Shown here: positions 35,586 through 48,375 of the stretch, piece after piece | Layout of the letters: each line of letters starts with the position of its first letter | Numbering within the stretch: position 1 is the stretch's first letter | Assembly: GCF_910592395.1 (NCBI RefSeq) | Contig: NC_088320.1 | Location: 3,472,001-3,536,000, forward strand | Origin: Lineus longissimus | Lineage: Eukaryota; Nemertea; Pilidiophora; Heteronemertea; Lineidae | Length of the DNA: 64,000 bases | Direction: 5' to 3' | Notes under the pieces: model-generated | What the model was told of the DNA's origin: nothing | Databases searched by the model: none | What the model saw: only the letters and a program-made list of their open reading frames with translations | Position numbers and translations under genes: made by a program

Positions 35586-37593
35586 GAGGCAAAGTCCGTA
35601 ATTTCGTAAAGTTAGCCGAAAGGCCGAAGAGTCTGCTGACTTCCAACAACACAACGCATATGTACCCAAAGTACGTGGAGGGATATTCCGACGACTTCCC
35701 CCACAGGATCGACGTCTCAGGTGTGGAGAAGCAGCAGCTTGAGTCCTACTCTCGGGAAGTCCGACCAAAATTGGACGCACTACTCCTGGAATACGGGGCA
35801 GTCCTCTTCAGGGGCCTGCCACTGGATACGGCTGGTGATTTTTCCAAGTTTTTCCTAGGCCTTGGACACAGGCCCATGGATTACATTGGCGGCGTCTCTC
35901 TGCGATCTAAGATTGCACCTGGTATTGTCGACACAGGGAGTCAGCTGGAACAAAAGGGATTTTTCATCGAACCTCATTGTGAGATGGCTTACTTCAGTAA
36001 TTTTCCACACATGGTAAGGGTACATCACGTTTCTTTCGAAACCATGATTGCAGCAAAAACCAAAGACCCGTCAGATGACCGCATACCATCATAGTTTTTG
36101 TGGCTGAAACACTCAGCTATAGCATAATTTTGAATGTTTGCAACGCTGCCCAGTGAATCCAAAGATTTAGGTAGAAAAGTAAAGTATAGGGCGCACGGGA
36201 CACCCATGCGGACACACATGCCAGTACTCCTGGGACCATCGCACCATTTGCAATTTCTGCACATTTTTGACTCCGACTTTCTATTTTTAAACCAGTTCTG
36301 TCTTTTCGCGGAAGTTCCACCATCTCCCGGAACTGGTGGAGAAAATGGCATCACAGACATGCGAAAAGTACTCAGGCAACTCGATCCAGAGGTAGTGGAG
36401 AAATTCACCAGGTTGGGTGTCCGGTATCATCGGTTCCTCCCAGATAGGACAAATCCGAATGCACCGCACCACTACAGCTATTGGCAAGTGGTAAGGAACC
36501 TAAACCCAACCTCGCCTTCTAAAGTATTATCACTGGTCGCGGATAAGTCATTGTGTGAAACAACATTGCAGCTACCTCGTTCATTACAATGTATATTGCA
36601 ATATCCTAGCTAGTCGATATTGCTTCTCTTTTCGTTCTATTCTAAGTCCTTGCTGACCATGTTCACCCTTTCACATTATCCTTGCTTGTTCATCCTTCCA
36701 TAACAAAGTCAAATTCCTTCCTTCATGTATTTTTCATCCTTCCATGTTGTAGTCCTTACTGGCCTACATTGTACTTTATCCTTCCATATGACAACATTTA
36801 GCCTCTATTATCCACGGATGTATAGCATCCTTCCATATCAAAGTCAGTGATGACTTACTTTGTTATGTGTTGCCGTCTATAATAAATTATCCTATTTACA
36901 GTCCTTGCTGAGTGAGACTAGGAAAGAAGCAGAGCAAAAACTCGAAGAGACTGGTCACACGCCTGACCTGTATAAGTGGGATGAGGAGGGATCCCTCTAT
37001 TTCTGGTCCACCCTTCCAGCGATTAGACCCCATCATAGAACAGGTACTAATCAATTACTTGAGTAAAAGGCAGGGGCAGGGGAATTAGATCATCTTTGTG
37101 TGACTTATATGCACAGTAAGGGCACTGGGTCATGTTAGATTCACCACTAAATATATTAGTCGTATTTGACGTACCTTGGGATGGGAGAGGCCCCTATTTG
37201 ATATGATTTTTACAACTGTCACACCAGTTTGGCAAGACCCAACTGCAGCAGATTATAACAAGTTCTTTCTTTTCAGGAGAAATGATGTGGTTTAACCAAA
37301 TAGACCTCATGCACTGGACCTACTTTTTGAATCAGCCCGATGTCTACAGCGTCCTAAAGGATGAAGACCCAAAGAGATACCCCTTCACAACTTTCTACGG
37401 AGACGGAACAGATATAGAGTTAGATGTAATGGAGCATATTCGCGCCACGATTATGAGATGCACGAGAGCCGAGCAACTGAGGCGGGGTGATGTCATGGTG
37501 CTGGACAATATGAGCGCCGCCCATAGCAAGTTCGGCTTTACGGGAGAGAGGGTGATGAGGGTAGCTTTGGCAAAATTCGCTGCACAGAAGTGA
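35546..37593 (+). CDS. TauD/TfdA-like Fe(II)/2-oxoglutarate dioxygenase
   Basis: Four exons: (35489 or) 35546-36013, 36296-36490, 36902-37043 and 37277-37593, with GT..AG borders and matching phases. This gives 373 residues from the inner ATG or 392 from the outer in-frame ATG at 35489. The fold matches the clavaminate synthase-like branch of TauD/TfdA oxygenases: LLLEYGAVLFRGLPL near the start of the domain, EPHCEMAYFSNFP with the proximal metal ligands His-x-Glu (His144, Glu146), FCLFAEVPPSPGTGGEN in the core, and LDNMSAAHSKFGFTGERVMRV with the distal His351 and the arginine that holds 2-oxoglutarate. His-x-Glu in place of His-x-Asp occurs in this branch. Such enzymes hydroxylate small substrates using O2 and 2-oxoglutarate; the substrate is unknown. 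The N-terminal 30 residues are basic and hydroxylated, which could be a mitochondrial presequence (inference). AATAAA follows at 37729. Confidence 0.88.
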
Positions 37594-37728
37594 GGTTTCA
37601 CAAGAGTGAGAATTTACTCTTCTCGAGACGCGGTCGGTCGAAACCACGAAAAAGACACTTCTCCCAAGCAAACTAGAGGAACTATATAAGTTGTGACTTT
37701 TGATATAAATTTTAAAGAGTTGAAATGA

Positions 37729-37734
37729 AATAAA
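37729..37734 (+). terminator. poly-A signal of the dioxygenase gene
   Basis: AATAAA lies 136 bases after the stop codon at 37591-37593, the first canonical signal downstream and at a usual distance. Confidence 0.6.
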
Positions 37735-40700
37735 AAATTGTCATTCTCACAACGCATAGGGCCTCTTCTTGTACATATACTGTCATGACATGCGACCCAG
37801 TCTTTACTACTTTTCACTGACTCGCGAATTATCCAGTGGAGAAGTTTGGTCCCATACGATCGCAGTTCAGGCAATTGCTCCGTAAAGAACGGAACGTTTT
37901 TTTATAAAAGAGACTGAGAAGGTATCGGACATGGCAATCGCGTCAATATGGCAATCATGATCAGCTAGCCGATACATGTACTTGACCACGAATTATGGAA
38001 GACTGATGAAAAAAGAGGAATCTGGAGAACACTCGGGTCATGAACCGTGATGAACGTGAGGACATACTGACTATCGAATTTTATACGGCCACTCGCTTCC
38101 ACGCCAGAGTGGTAAAAAATTGCCTGCGTCTTTGTGTGATTTTTCTTCTGCAAGTGTGCATGAAATCTTTATATTCTAAGTTGAAATGGCCGTCGCAATA
38201 ACCATGGAGCAACTTATTACGTCACGGACAAGTGCAAAAAAGCTGATTATACCATTTAATGACCACTCGGATGTCAGAACACCCTTTCGCATGCCCTTAC
38301 TCATCACGGCGGGAAACAGTGGACGGGGGCATATGGCTGCTGCCCCCCCCCCCCCCCCCCCAAGTGGGTCTGCCCCCTTTGGACGAAAGTTCCATGCGGC
38401 CCTGCTTCTCGATGGGGAGAATGATCCCGAATAAAAAACCATACGTAATTTAAAGTATGTGCATATAGCTCTCGTTTCAGTCAAGGCGACCAGACACCGA
38501 AGAAAAAGACCTTCATGTAGATCCCCCGATCGAGATCCGTTTATATCGCAACGATGAAAGGTTGTAGCAACAAGTTTGTTTTGCTATTAATGCAATATTC
38601 CAGGAAGGCCATATCCCGAGTTACATTGTCCTTCAGTAAACGCTGTGCAAAGGCAGATTATTGCATATTGTTATTTATGATATTTGCAGGGTCGAGTGTG
38701 GATATGACGTGAAGTCATTTCATATAACACAGAAGCTTACGACAGTTATTGTGAATTATTATATGTTGTTAGGAAGAAGGAATACTTAGTTCTTCGATTA
38801 AGGGTGAAGACAAATTTACCTTGCACTAGCAACTGACCATCGTTTTAGAAGTGAAAAACACATCGGTTATAAAACTTCCCCTTTAAAAGTGCATTTAGGT
38901 TCTTGATTTGATACGCGAGCTCTTTATGGCCAGGTCTTATGTGTGTTTTCTGTACGGTTTGTGGTAACAAATCGATCGCTCATCGGTCTGTTGATTCTGA
39001 TATCGTCGTCATGCGCTTTGTGCACATAATCTATGTCATGTGATGTTGGCAGAGAGAGAATAGCCCTCGATCTGATTATAGAATGGTTGTAATCAGATAA
39101 CCCAATGCAAGGTGAGTTTCGACCGGGATTTGGACTTGGTCATTGCCACGATTTAGATTCTGCCCCCGGGGAAAAAACGCAATGCTGATTGCCACGTGGC
39201 GTTTGGACATCGAAACGAACCTGGTTTGGAGACTGGTAAAGAACGATAACGGGTGTTTTATCAGTGTAGTGTTAAAACCTTACAATGTAGTTAGATCTTC
39301 CGGGCATGATTTGATGAAACACAATGTCAGAAGAATGTGAAAAGTAATGATTGGGTTCTGTTCGATTTCTTCTGACACTGTTGATCCTCACCTACGGAGA
39401 ACCGATCGAAAGTTTCCTTGATTCCATTAGGCGCCCACTGTGCCATTGGTTTCCTATGCTAAGTGCCGGCAACGCTAAACCCAAGCTGGCAAGCATGAGA
39501 TAAATTTGATGAAGTAAGCTTACAATTTTGTTTTGGTCTGAAAAAATAGCTTCGGTTCCATATCAGGAGTGTTTTTGTGTGCCCGCGTGCGTTTTGTTTC
39601 AGAAAGCGGAAAACCACACGTACAACCATGATTTGATAAAGAGTTATTGGCTTTATTAATTCATGAAATATCGTATCGGGCTATCTGCTTCCATCGATCA
39701 CTAAATGCGGCTGATATAGAAGGATTTTATTTCAAAGAGGTATGAAAATTGGTCCAATAGTCGTGGCAGTAAAAGTTTCGCGTAGCATGAAATCTGTTCT
39801 GCCCCGAAAACCGGTAATTGAATAATACACATCCGTTAATTACGAGTGCGGCCTTTCACAGTAGTGGTAGCGATCCCCCCCCCCCCACCCCCTCGGTGTC
39901 AAAATTACCGCAGGCTACATTTAATTTTTCGGTAAATACAAGATAGGATTGTTATTCGATGATAACCTACAACCACCTACGTATTGACTGTCAACTTTAC
40001 AGGGATAGCAGCATCTGATATCAAAATGAATATATCAAACGAATCTTTGCGCTAAAAAATTAAGAAATACAAATACAAATCTAGACTGACATTGCGAGCG
40101 ATTATGCTCAATCTGTTTGATCAGCACTTCGAGAAATATTGTATTTGTCGGCAACCTTCATTTCCGCCGAGTTGGAAATAAAATGTTCTTGCGCACAATC
40201 GAGAAATTCTAGTGCAGTCAAGAATTAAATGTTGCGGGGAACATACCGTATTTCTCGGAGGTTACTCGTGCAGGTGGTTTGGATATTTCTAGTTGCAAGA
40301 AAAAGGCAATTTTTTGCTTCTGATCATCTTATCAGTCATAGTATACACTTGCCCATGTCAAGCAAGCCGCCTGAACAAGGATATAACAAGACATGGAGAT
40401 AATAAACAACACAAAAGAAATGACCTCTCCTGAAAATCAAGTTTATTCAGGATTGAGTAAATTCCCCCAAAACTTAACACTTTAAATTGGTCATAGACAA
40501 ATTTTACATGCATCTTATGCATACTCATGGCAACTGTGAACAAACACGAAGTTAAAAAATCAATATTTGAGTCTTTTGAAACGGTTAAGGACGTACAATG
40601 GAAAAGGATAACATGAGGGACAGACTACAATAATTTCGAGGTTAAATTACTAAACTAGCACATTAAATGTCAAGAAATGAGGACCCGAGACAGATCTTTT

Positions 40701-41743
40701 GAAGAAACTGTTAGAGATTCAGGCAGTTTTCAAAGCTGTTTTGAGCAATGGATGCAGGCATATTATAGGATTGTGTTGGTGTCATGTAATCTCCAAGCAT
40801 TGGTTAAAAGATCTATACCAAGTATGAATCTAGCAAAAATTGAGCAAAACCATGGTCCACGGGATAAATGCATGTTATGGGATCATCAATAGATTGGTGA
40901 ACCAAAAACTGTACACAAAATATTCAAATGAATTGGAAAACTTCTTTTTTTTATTGAGTGAACTGAAAGCAGACTCGAGTATATTTTAGGAATGAATATT
41001 TCATATGAAACATGATCAAATCTTATTTCAGCAAAATTTCAATTAAAGTGTGAAAAAGGCACAAACCCCGATAGTTGAAATTTGAAACTTTAGCCAATAT
41101 CAAAAATGCTAAAACGCATTAGAGGAAAGCACTTGGTTTTCGCATGGGAAAATTCCTTAAGAAAATGGACAAAGGGTTGAGTTTATAAGCCATGAAATAT
41201 AAATGAAAGTAAAATTTGATTCTCGATATAGAACTAACTCGCATTAGAGTGAATGGGCTTCCTTTTCATGAGGGGATGATCAGTGAGCACGTATAGATAA
41301 AGAACATTCAAGTACTCAATTTATGGACTGGAAAATTCCTGGGAGTTGAAGAAGAGCAGTCTGCACAGCTCTTTATCCATCTGAACATACTTTTATATTT
41401 ACGTCTTAAAAATTATACATTTATGTATAGATGGCAATGGCAAAGGTCCCACCAGAACGCGTTAGGTTCAGCACATATTTTTTTAGAGAATGAAACCATA
41501 ATGTTAAAAGTTACAGGATATTTGATATCAAAATCAGCTGAGCTGGCTCCACCCCATGTCTAGAATACCATAAGCTGTGGCAATAGCTGAAGTTTCAAAT
41601 GCTTCAAAAGTAAAACAAACAATCTTCGAAAATGAACACATAGAATTTAAATACTTTTTACTGTAGGTGCAAGTCACCGCATTTCTTATTGCATTGTTGT
41701 GGAGAGTTGCATATGACGGAATTCAGATCATCTCATCACACCC
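37735..41743. other. gene-free stretch (intergenic)
   Basis: No coding exon recognised between the convergent dioxygenase and ATIC genes. It contains poly-C tracts at 38343-38361 and 39875-39886. TTTATT at 40950-40955 is a possible minus-strand poly-A signal for ATIC, about 790 bases beyond its stop codon. Confidence 0.5.
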
Positions 41744-44700
41744 CTAGTGGTGGAATAAACGAGAGTTGTGGAAGAGCAGCGTCATCAAGTGGTCATTGCA
41801 GGCATCAATTACGGAGTCATCATTGTTGGAGCCGCACACGGAGGCTACATAGGAAACACCGCTCTGGAAAGGGAACATTATGGTAATAAATGGCTCCACC
41901 TTTTCTAAGCATGAGATTCATGGAGAACCACGAATCTCTCCGATATGTACATCACTACAGGCATATTATTAATACCTCTATGAGTATTAATTGACTTTTG
42001 TGGCAAAAGTAGCAAACATTATTGCAAACCGATTGTAGCTTAGCGCCATCTGAGGGAATTTCTCAGAAGCGAACATGCCAATGCAAAGAAAAAGCGATAT
42101 CTGACAAGCAGTCACAATGGCAATACTTCGTGGCTTGTGAACTCTCCACTCGAATCACCATGGCAATCTATTGCAGTATGTACATGTATTGTGGGTGTTA
42201 TTGTCACAGCCAAATGATGTGTATCTTAACTGTTGTGACCATATTATAACACAATTTGTATCAGGATATTGCCATGTACAAGCAGGCCAAAATGATGAGC
42301 CCAGTCTCGCATTCCTCTGAAGGGGTTAACACCATCAAGTGGACATCCAAGGAGGAAAATATTGACATTGGCAGCAGTGATTGGCATTATTACGCCTGGG
42401 CCAAAGTAAATTTGGTCAAGCCATCTTCCTATTACCCATCTTCCTATTACCAAGCCATTAAGTGTTTATTTTATCAAATGAGGTTCAATGATCAATATCC
42501 GGATGACAGTCAGACATGGCAAGCAAATGGTATCTCGTAACAGTGACCTTTATTCTCATTCAAAGTGCTGCAATCGACCCCACGGTCATGCTCTGTGCTA
42601 ATTTTCCATCCCTTTCAAACTTATTCTCTCTGGGTTCACATGTTTATTCAATATGATTGACTTTTTTTATCAACCAGGTGGTTAGAGTTAATGGAACCGA
42701 TGACTTTCACAAACTCAAAACCGATTAATGACCGGGGGCAGCTTTGTCTAAATTTCTGAAAAAGATATGATTTACTAACAAGAATGAACCATTTTAACAT
42801 AGACACAAAAGAGGCCTTCAATAATGTATTCATGCACCTGAGGGGAGAGAGTGTAACCACAGTTTTGGAAGTACGGCTACATCAGCCCATTTGTCATGTA
42901 AATGGCGCCAAGTTCGGGCTTACCAGGGGAGAGTGGTCAGAAAATTATGGGTCTTATACCCCTGCCCCACGCTAAATACAGTCAGGAAACTCATCTGAAA
43001 GTGTCGAGTGTTGACCACAGATGAGAAATTAGTCAAAGATCTACACACCTGCTTTGCTCTGTCAATGCTGTCACGGAATGGGAAAAAGGCATCAGAACTT
43101 AGCGCCACTCCCTTCAACTGAGCAATCCAATCCCTTCTCTCAGTCTGAAAAAAGAGTAAAAAGATTTAGTGGAAAACGAGTACTGGTTCGATTGAGAAAA
43201 AAATTTAGGTATGCTCGACTGTGATATATGGCAAGAATGTGCAGTTTACCTCGGTCAGTTGCTGCGGGGGCTTCTCCAGCATGCTCTCCCAAGCAGAGGT
43301 CTCCATGTCCTACAAAATAAACAACATACATGAACACCACAAATTCGGAATCTTGGGGAGCTGAATGGCCATTTCTCAGCAAACATGCAAAAAAAGTGTA
43401 CATCAGAGTAGTGAATGGGTCGGAAAACCATCAATCTCAACACACATCACATCTACATACAATTCATACATAGCGTATCATTTCATCACCTGTCCGACTG
43501 TCCCATTGACGTAAACATCAATCACATTTGACATCTCGGCCCTCTTGATTCCTTTCTTGAACTGCATGTTGAGGACCTTCGGGTGTTGTCTCAGCCACCT
43601 GGTAAGAAAAAGAACACGCTAAAGACATTCAAGTTTAAACCCATAATATTTTACCTGATTAAAGTTCTCAGTGATCCAAAGAACTTCATTGCTTGAATAA
43701 TATTTTCATGTGTTGGTGTACAGCAAAAGCTACATTTTGCTCTTTGTTTTATGAAAATCAGAGTATCAACTGGGCTCCCACTGATCAATTCTTCTCACCA
43801 GTTATTGGCCTTGTCACCGGCAAGCCTGGTGCAATGAATCCTTGACTGTTGTCCTGCCCCAATACCAATCACCTGCCCATCTCTGGCAAAGCATACAGAG
43901 TTAGACTGGGCGTACTTCAGAGCAATGGTGGCAACCACCAGATCTCTCAATGCCGCTTCAGGAAGCTGAAAAATATAGAAAGAGTCCTCTCACTAGTCTA
44001 CAAATCAATTTTGTGACCAGCACAAACACGAACCACAAAATTTGTGAAAATAAATAAAGTGGGTTGACAACACAATAATTCACTCACATCCTTGTTCTGT
44101 GACCGGACATCAGCAAACATCTCCTTCGTAATTGGAGAGTCATTCCTTCGCTGCTCCATCTGCAGGCCAAAGAGTGTCCTCGTCTCCATCTCGTTCGGGA
44201 CGTAGTCAGGGTCCATCTCGAGGACACAGTACTTTCCACCCTTCTTCTTCCCTAGGATGATCAGGGCATCTTCCTCATAGCCCGGGGCGATGATGCCATC
44301 GGACACCTGAAACAATGGACAGTGTCACAATGTTAAATATTCCCACAAACAAATCATGATATAATGCTACCATCAGGAAATGCTGCTATGGAGCTTTTCA
44401 ATGAATTAGCATAACTTGACTAATCTAGACAACAGCAACTACATAACCCTACACTACTCACACTAAATCGTTAACCCATGGCAGTAGCTAGAAGGGGAGG
44501 GCCAGGAAGGCATTTTCATTTTTCTAACTAAAGTCACATTCCTAAGTGGAGATTTCTTTTCCAGTCTGTAGTGAAGCATTTCCTACCTCTCGCGAGATGA
44601 TCTTTGCTGTTGGTACATCGCAAATGTCAGAGAGTGCAACGAAGTCGCCAAATGAAGACATTCTGTCAGCACCCCTAGCCCTGGCATAGGCAGTAGCAAG

Positions 44701-47700
44701 CGGTGTCAATTCATTTTCCATATCATCGACCATGCACAGCTTCAGTTCCTTTTCAGTGAGTGGAACGCCCACTGCAGCACCTAAAAGAGCACAATAATGA
44801 AAAACAGTGCTAGAGTAGGATTGAAAAACATGACTTTTAAAGGAGTGTGTGAACCTGTCTTTCCTTTAAAGATAAACAGTGTTAGTTCTTTACTTACCAG
44901 CAGGACTGACATGCTTGAAGGAGGCAGCAGCAGGCATTTCGAGGGCCTGCTTCAATTCCTTCACCAACTGCCAAGCGTTCAGAGCATCACACAGATTGAT
45001 AAACCCAGGCGAACCATTCTTGACTTTGATGGGAAGTTGCGGCAATGTCGTGTAGAGTTGAGCGGGTTTCTGGTGAGGATTCATGCCATATCGGAGAGGA
45101 AGCTGAGAGACTCCTTGGCTGTACTCTCTACGGAAATAGTCAGAGATAGCGGCATCATATGCGGCAGTGTGATTGAAGGCCTGGAAAAGGAAATACAGTG
45201 TAAACAAATACTAGTATTGAAATGTGGACTTGCAATTTTTGGCACACAATTTTCATCTTAAGTACTGCTATTTACCTTTACAGCCAATGTTTTTCTTGTG
45301 TCTGGGGAAGTGTCCTGCTTTTCTGACGAAGACATCTCACTAGCAATCCTGGAAGAAGAAAAATGTCATCAAAGTACTTATTAAGTAAACAAGATGGTGC
45401 AACCAAGTATCAACTTCAAGTCATCAGTGGGTCTGTTCCCAATCCAACACGCTTTCTAATATAGATACCTAGCACTCTGGAGATAAGGCGGTCTTATTGT
45501 CTGAATGGCTTCATGCCATAATTCTAGCAGACATTTATGTCAATTCATCGCCTTGACCCTGCTAACATCGCCTAACATTGCCTACAATGCATGCCACATG
45601 TAAACTACATGTACAATTAAAATGTAATTTTCCATGTGTTTGATGACAACATCTGCATGTCCACTATTACTACAGTGAAATGCAGTATCATACATGCATT
45701 CATTATTCAAGCATGCAAAGGTTTAGTATTAGTTATGCATTAGATATGCATTGGGTATGCATTAGGTATGCATCAGTTCTTGCTTAGAAGCAAATCAGGA
45801 GACAACCTGACCATGAAAGATCAGTGACAAAATACAGTGACCAAATACAGTTTGAATCATGCATGAGAACTTGACTAGTACATTAAGCGAGTTAGCTGCA
45901 CTTCTATCTAGAGGGACTTACTTGTCATAGTCATCAGGATCACAAACCACTGTTACACGGCCGTGATTCTTAGCAGCAGCGCGAAGTAGGGTCACGCCCC
46001 CTATATCGATTTGTTCAACTGCCTCAGCGACTGTAACGTTTTCCGCAGAGATGGTTTTGACAAATGGGTAGAGATTGCATGCGACGACGCGGATATTACG
46101 ATAGTCCTGTTTCTTCATATCCTCCTCATCGGATGGAGAAGTGCGTGCGAGGATTCCTTCAAAACATAAAGTTTTAAATAAACAAAATAAGCAAAATAAA
46201 CAAAATGAATAAATTAAATTAAATCAAATCCTTCTCTGGAAAAGAGACTTCTGAAGCAAAAGTAAAAACAAACATTTAACTCAACTGACCTTAAACAAAA
46301 AGGCTATTTAAACTCTGTAAAAGAATATTACAAATAAACTTAAAAAGCACAAATATTTTGGCGGTGCGATATTTAGTCAACTGCCAAGCAAAAATAAGGA
46401 TGCGTCAGATTTTAGCGTCACATAATTTTTATGGTTGCACCTTTTTATACTATAGTAATAAAGTAGTACAGTAGAACCTCCCGGCGGTGAATATCAGTCC
46501 TAAAGTCTCCTCCTTTCATCGCCAATAACTCCCGCTAAGGGGGAGTTATTGGCGGTGAAGAATGGATATGCAAAACAACGGTGGATCGGCATAGATATGT
46601 AGTAGCTTTTATACAACTTATTAAGGATGTATGCTGTCTATGTAGTATGTAGCGTACGAAAACAACCTGAATGTTGGCAAATTGATATTACCTCCATTAG
46701 AAATGCCATAAGGTATTACAATAAAGTAATTTCGCATATAAATGGCATTAAATTATTTGAATTAGTTAATATTCAAAACTAAATGGAGTATGTAATATGT
46801 AGGCTTCACGACCCCCGTGTTCATATACATGAATCCACTTTTTGGACAATATTGGCATAACCTCCCTATTAAGGACACCTCTACATTATGGACAACAAGG
46901 CCCAGTCCCAGAGGTGTCCGCAATAGAGGTTGTACTGTATATGAAATATGAGAAAGGTCTGTTGTAAAGATTGGAATGAAGGTTAACGGTACCTGCATGG
47001 ATGGCTGGATGCAGGGTCTTGACTCTCCCTCCCAGCATCTCAGGGGCTCCGGTCACTTCAGACACATCCCTGAAGACAAAAAAGTAATATAAAAACATCA
47101 AAATATATCATGGCCATCACAAAACATGTAAAATGCAAAATTTAGATGCAAAAATTTGCAAGTACCCTAATTAGTAAATACAAAATTTGATCACAATAGC
47201 TGAACACTTGAAAGGAAGTTACAAGTGGAATAATCTTAATGATAGAATACAAGTGCTCACCTAACAGGTATGTTTGCATTTCGGATGGCCTTAGCAGTTC
47301 CACCTGATGCGATCAGGGTCAGTCCAAGCCCATGGAGCTTCTTAGCGAAGGAAACAAGACCGGTCTTGTCAGACACACTCAGGAGAGCTGGAATTGGAAA
47401 GAATGGCAACACAATAAAGAACAGATTCAAACATTGCAATAATCAAATGAGGTTAGGAATTAGCGGTAGCAAGCTTAGCATTCTGATCAATCCCTTTTTT
47501 ATCAATCATATTCATAGTATTATTTCCATCAATCACCCATGCCATTGGCCTGCCTGCATGCAAGGCATGCACGGCCGTGGTAGCATGCACGGTCTGGCAT
47601 GTACTGGCATGCACTGGCGTGCACTGCGGCATGCACTGTCACTGTGCATCGACGGCGATAGTCACGACGGCTCAACATGCTAAATTTAATGTGTGCTGTT

Positions 47701-47799
47701 ATTATAAAAATCTGATGATGTCAACTTCATTGGCACATTTTCTTCACATCTTATGACATTAAACACACTTCTCATACCTAAATCACGCAACCCTGCCAT
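41744..47799 (-). CDS. ATIC: bifunctional AICAR transformylase / IMP cyclohydrolase
   Basis: Thirteen exons on the minus strand: 47799-47778, 47387-47261, 47069-46993, 46156-45922, 45348-45276, 45180-44898, 44780-44587, 44306-44088, 43965-43799, 43598-43490, 43309-43250, 43144-43049 and 41863-41744. Phases agree throughout; 593 residues against 592 in human. The enzyme performs the last two steps of de novo purine synthesis in the cytosol: it formylates AICAR with 10-formyltetrahydrofolate and closes the ring to IMP. The N-terminal cyclohydrolase (MGS-like) domain shows [40 protein letters not shown] with Lys67, and [12 protein letters not shown]. The transformylase domain shows [25 protein letters not shown] with catalytic Lys267-His268, [43 protein letters not shown] and [10 protein letters not shown]. 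The last exon, behind a 1.2-kb intron, ends NSRLFHH and keeps Arg589 but is clearly more diverged than the rest. Intron 3 carries a small transposon. Confidence 0.97.
45735..45773. repeat. ATGCAT repeat, 11-bp period
   Basis: ATGCAT occurs at 45735, 45746, 45757 and 45768, exactly 11 bp apart, inside an intron of ATIC (between exons 4 and 5). A short tandem repeat of TATGCATTAGG-like units. Confidence 0.85.
46469..46937. mobile_element. Tigger/pogo-like MITE in ATIC intron 3
   Basis: CAGTAGAACCTC at 46469-46480 and GAGGTTGTACTG at 46926-46937 form 12-bp terminal inverted repeats with one mismatch, each flanked by TA (46467-46468 and 46938-46939). The CAGTA-AACCTC ends and the TA site are typical of pogo/Tigger members of Tc1/mariner. 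It is 469 bp long without a transposase, hence non-autonomous. A strong internal hairpin (CCAATAACTCCC / GGGAGTTATTGG) lies at about 46524-46552. Confidence 0.75.
47548..47640. repeat. GCATGCAC-rich repeat in ATIC intron 1
   Basis: About seven spaced copies of GCATGCAC or one-base variants (GCATGTAC, GCGTGCAC) within some 90 bases. Degenerate simple repeat of alternating purine-pyrimidine character. Confidence 0.65.
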
Positions 47800-47856
47800 C
47801 GTTCTGATAAGAAAATTGAAGAGATGAAGTCTTTCCGATTCGAACGTCCGAGAAGC

Positions 47857-47887
47857 CACGTGGAAAATGACCTTGACCTGACCTTTG
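47857..47887 (-). promoter_or_regulatory. ATIC promoter motifs: E-box and nuclear-receptor half-sites
   Basis: Upstream of the ATIC start codon (minus strand) lie CACGTG at 47857-47862, 58 bases before the ATG, then TGACCTTGA (47868-47876; minus-strand TCAAGGTCA, the ERR/NR extended half-site) and TGACCTTTG (47879-47887). CACGTG is the MYC/MAX and USF site, and purine-synthesis genes are known MYC targets in vertebrates. Binding here is inference from sequence only. Confidence 0.5.
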
Positions 47888-48155
47888 GAGAGTTATGACT
47901 TTTGAACACCCACTTCCCAAGTTTTCCCGATAGAGGCGCTACTGTCTAAGCGTGAAAGTCGTTTTAAAAATAAAAAAGATGTATTTTGGCATAAAGAATA
48001 CAATTCATAAAACATACCCAACTTTTATCCCCGTTGTAAGGATTTCATTATGTTCGCTCTCCAAGAGAGCAATAACTTTTTTAACATCTTTCCCGAAGTT
48101 CTGGATGACCTATATAAAGACCTATAATATGTAAAGTCAAGGACTTAGTGAGCCC

Positions 48156-48375
48156 CCCTTTAGGTCGGGGGAGCTCCCCCGAACCCCCCTACGAGCATAT
48201 GTTAAGTGCAAGCTCTAACAACTACAGCTGTTACAATGGGGGGACACCCCCCAAACCCCCCTCCGTCGACATAGGTTTTTACCAGTGCGTTGGGGGGAAG
48301 CTCCCCCCAAACCCCCCCCCAGTGGACAGTCAACTAGCCCTTCTGTGCCATACTGCTGGAGGGGGGGGTGCGATA
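48156..48375. repeat. C/G-rich snap-back repeat, about three units
   Basis: Three related blocks, each a run of G, a short spacer, then two runs of C: GGGGGAGCTCCCCCGAACCC near 48169, GGGGGGACACCCCCCAAACC near 48238, and GGGGGGAAGCTCCCCCCAAA near 48292. A final G run sits near 48360. Each block can fold into a short hairpin. Units are about 55 to 70 bases apart and diverged. Confidence 0.75.
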
